The notes beneath the pieces were generated by a model, which saw only the letters and a list, made by a program, of their open reading frames with translations, searched no databases and had not been told where the DNA came from. Shown here one piece after another: positions 62,801-64,000 of a stretch of 64,000 nucleotides of DNA. Each line of letters begins with the position of its first letter. Within the stretch, counting starts at the first letter, position 1. The position numbers and the translations under genes were made by a program. The stretch lies in the NCBI GenBank assembly GCA_046331565.1, contig JAXLQP010000007.1, forward strand, positions 124,001-188,000, given 5' to 3'. Source of the stretch: DASRDU01 sp046331565. GTDB lineage: Bacteria > Acidobacteriota > Blastocatellia > RBC074.

Positions 62801-64000
62801 AAAGACATCGAATGAAAAATTCGCCATCTGCAAATGACAGCGCAGCGACGACAACTGATAAGCCTCTTCCCACGCGGCCCAGGCGTTGACCACATTGCCG
62901 TGCGTGACCAGCACGCCCTTTGATTTGCCCGTTGAGCCGGAAGTGAAGATGACATAAGCCAGGTTGTCAGAGGTGACGGCGCTTTCCGGCTGCGCCGCGC
63001 TTTCCTGCGCAATCAGCGGCCAGTCAGCGTCAAGGCAGATCATCTGAAGCTCAGATTTGAGATTTGAGATTTGAGATTTGAGATGAGCCTGCGTCAGCAG
63101 CACCGGCGGCGCGGCTTCGCTGAGCATGTGTTTCAGCCGCTCTGCCGGATAGTTCGGATCAAGCGGCACATATGCGCCACCGGCTTTGAGCACACCGAGC
63201 AGCGCGACAATCATTTCGGGCGAACGTTCGACGCAGACGCCGACCATCGTTTCCGGCCCGACTCCGGCTTTGATCAGAAAGTGCGCCAGTTGATTTGAGC
63301 GCGCGTTGAGTTCGCCATAAGTGATTCGCTCATCGCCGCAGATGACGGCGATGGCGTGCGGCGCGGCGGCGGCTCCGGCTTCAAAAAGCTGGTGCAGGCA
63401 CAGCGGCGGCACAGCCACCTGTCGCCGATTCCAGTCGTGCAGTAACTGCCGTCGTTCGCCATCAGCCAGCAGCGGCAGCGCCGACAAATGCTGCGCGGGA
63501 TTGCTCGCCACCGCTTCAAGCAGCGTTCTGAAATGCGCAAGCACGCGCTCAGCCGTCGCCGCTTCAAAAAGATCGGTGTCGTATTCAAGCCGCACCGTCA
63601 GCCCGTCAGTCTCTTCATAAACATCCAGGCTCAGATCAAACCTCGCGGCAGTGCCTGGAATCCTGACGGTGCTGAATTTCAATGCGCCCTGTTCTGATTC
63701 AGCCGCCGGAGCATTCTGGAGGGCAAACATCACCTGAAAGACGGGCGAGTAACTCAGACTGCGCACCGGCTGCAACTCCTCAACCAGTCGCTCAAACGGC
63801 AGTTCCTGATGCGCATAAGCGCCGAGCGCCCGCTGCCGTGTGCGCGCCAGCAGTTCCTGAAAAGTCGGATCGCCGGACAAATCGCCGCGCAGGGCGAGCG
63901 TGTTGACGAAGAAGCCGATGAGCGCTTCGGTTTCGCTGGTGGTGCGTCCGGCGGTGGGTGTGCCGGTGACGATCTGATCCTGCTGACTGTAGCGTTGCAG
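59804..64000 (-). CDS. Non-ribosomal peptide synthetase, 3' part (5' end beyond window)
   Basis: The frame is open from the right edge to the stop at 59804 (about 1398 residues visible). Order: the tail of a condensation domain; an adenylation domain (A3-like NLAYVIFTSGSTGKSKGVLV, A5 ISSYGVTEATIDSTFFE, A7 LYRTGDLARYR, A10 LTPNGKLDRRALP); a carrier domain (FFELGGHSLLATQ, Ser codon 61709-61711); a complete condensation domain (FAQQRLWFLDQFDP, FHHIISDGWSLG); a short linker; and a second carrier domain (FFELGGHSLLAARV, Ser codon 60038-60040). The last module has no adenylation domain and no thioesterase or reductase follows. Two iterated repeats are translated in frame inside the A domain (63050-63089, 62215-62285). 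Substrate pocket resembles that for ornithine. Confidence 0.93.
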   Translation of the reverse strand: MQRYSQQDQIVTGTPTAGRTTSETEALIGFFVNTLALRGDLSGDPTFQELLARTRQRALGAYAHQELPFERLVEELQPVRSLSYSPVFQVMFALQNAPAAESEQGALKFSTVRIPGTAARFDLSLDVYEETDGLTVRLEYDTDLFEAATAERVLAHFRTLLEAVASNPAQHLSALPLLADGERRQLLHDWNRRQVAVPPLCLHQLFEAGAAAAPHAIAVICGDERITYGELNARSNQLAHFLIKAGVGPETMVGVCVERSPEMIVALLGVLKAGGAYVPLDPNYPAERLKHMLSEAAPPVLLTQAHLKSQISNLKSELQMICLDADWPLIAQESAAQPESAVTSDNLAYVIFTSGSTGKSKGVLVTHGNVVNAWAAWEEAYQLSSLRCHLQMANFSFDVFTGDLTRALCSGASLVLCPTELLLDPERLLQLINTTEVEAAEFVPAVIRPLLEYLERTGQRLQRMKLMVVGSDMWQMDEYERLRRVCGPHTRVISSYGVTEATIDSTFFEATENSRSGPVPIGRPFANTQIFILDAQQQPVPVGVSGELYIGGAGVTRGYLNRADLTAQKFISWSVVSGQWSVVSSNGQRTTDNGQRLYRTGDLARYRVDGLIELLGRADQQVKLRGYRIEPAEIEAALALHPAVQAVAVVAREDEPGDKRLVAYLVPRTAQTEPGELRRFLKDQLPDYMIPSAFVRLETLPLTPNGKLDRRALPKPDETGLERRSDYVAPRTRVEEKTADILAGLLKLERIGVNDNFFELGGHSLLATQVVSRIRDAFHIEMPLRVIFESPVVSGLAAWITHAITSGQARPSAQLRTVAERRASPQSFAQQRLWFLDQFDPGNGVYNLPSVVRFTGRLDLQALESSLNAIIRRHEILHTTFSMQDGEPVQVVMPPFELRPELTDLTALPAETREAEAIRLAADEALRPFDLSCGPLLRAHLWRLAEDEHLFAVVFHHIISDGWSLGIFFRELGALYQPFASAQPAALPPLEIQYADYALWQQQQLQGHRLAEHLAFWRQHLAGAPALTGLPTDFPRPAVQRNRGAQLSEMFPAELSRDLRLLSQREGVTLFMTLLAAFQTLLQRYSQQDQIVTGTPTAGRTTSETEALIGFFVNTLALRGDLSGDPTFQELLARTRQRALGAYAHQELPFERLVEELQPVRSLSYSPVFQVMFALQNGPVAESDWAGLKLHPVRLPGRTAKFDLSLDVSEQAEGLRVWFEYDTDLFAAETIAQMMAHYRLLLENIARDSQLRLSELLPVLPENRAWHRGPAMPGDEERVRETTCVAPRTATEEMVAELYAGLLKRREISVNDDFFELGGHSLLAARVVFRLRELFGVNLSLRSIFEAPTVAGLATVIDQMLAESEERELDALLAELESLSEDEAQRLLLEESRRTERC
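60471..60757 (-). repeat. Duplicated condensation-domain segment, copy A
   Basis: This 287-bp stretch matches 63714-64000 with about nine mismatches counted by eye and yields an identical peptide. The offset is 3243 bp (1081 codons). The second copy continues beyond the window edge. Confidence 0.88.
62215..62285. repeat. In-frame iterated repeat inside the NRPS gene, 'tgaccac/ttgtccg' type
   Basis: On the plus strand five GTTGTCC/TTGTCCG units (62215-62249) are followed by five TGACCAC units (62251-62285). Translated on the minus strand it gives SWSVVSGQWSVVSSNGQRTT and DNGQR just before the A7 motif LYRTGDLARYR, replacing the usual loop. Confidence 0.9.
63050..63089. repeat. In-frame iterated repeat inside the NRPS gene, 'gagattt' type
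   Basis: TCAGATTTGAGATTTGAGAT and on to 63089, five units of seven bases. Translated on the minus strand it gives HLKSQISNLKSELQ between the A2 and A3 motifs. Confidence 0.85.
63714..64000 (-). repeat. Duplicated condensation-domain segment, copy B (continues past edge)
   Basis: Nearly identical to 60471-60757 (about nine differences, all apparently silent); it forms the C-terminal half of the upstream condensation domain. Confidence 0.88.

Overview
This window reads as a chromosomal segment of a Gram-negative, GC-rich (roughly 58-60% by eye) heterotroph, most likely an Acidobacteriota of the Blastocatellia type. The inference rests on gene content: an Oar-like TonB-dependent receptor with an N-terminal carboxypeptidase-regulatory-like domain, a very large BNR/VPS10-type beta-propeller protein, DUF885, CocE and S9 hydrolases, an isoquinoline-oxidoreductase-like molybdenum enzyme with cytochromes c, and NRPS genes. 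No tRNA, rRNA, IS element, phage gene or CRISPR array was seen. Most space is protein-coding on both strands.

Layout. 1-4590: two tandem OPT-family oligopeptide transporters (minus). 4737-5279: two small proteins (minus). 5678-12155: an operon-like run (plus) of an FG-GAP-like exported protein, a CzcB-like adaptor, a CzcA-like RND pump and a DUF4118 histidine kinase, preceded by a strong sigma-54-type promoter. 12277-15981: TatA and small membrane or envelope proteins (DedA, DUF421, DUF1003, Fe permease-like). 16082-20908 (minus): a helix-hairpin-helix exported protein, a TolC/CzcC-like outer-membrane factor, and an MprF activity split into two genes (flippase and DUF2156 synthase). 21206-25115: a BON-domain protein (minus) divergent from a two-component system (plus) whose regulator is an NtrC-type sigma-54 activator; both directions carry sigma-54-type promoters. 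25339-30763: a methyltransferase, then a diheme peroxidase, a c-type cytochrome and an IorAB-like molybdenum hydroxylase (minus). 31014-45073: exported hydrolases and peptidases, a frameshifted Uma2 gene, an exported RidA, a phosphatase, an F420/NADP reductase-like protein and a methyltransferase. 45135-48180: the TonB-dependent receptor and a 27-residue Cys/Lys-rich protein with its own leader hairpin and terminator. 48386-52694: PAS histidine kinases and response regulators. 52974-58967: an M1-like peptidase whose catalytic Glu is replaced by Cys, DUF4112, a HIT protein, an ECF sigma/anti-sigma pair and a TonB-domain protein. 59049-64000 (minus): a Wza-like export protein and the 3' part of an NRPS gene that continues beyond the right edge.

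How parts may work together. The NtrC-type system at 22057-25115 sits beside three good sigma-54-type promoters (before itself, before the BON gene and before the metal-efflux operon), which suggests an envelope or metal-stress regulon. The TolC homologue lies in the split-MprF operon and could complete the CzcBA pump. The OPT transporters and secreted peptidases fit a peptide-scavenging lifestyle. Dispersed through intergenic DNA, and twice inside the NRPS reading frame, are short iterated-motif repeats, mostly arranged as inverted repeats.
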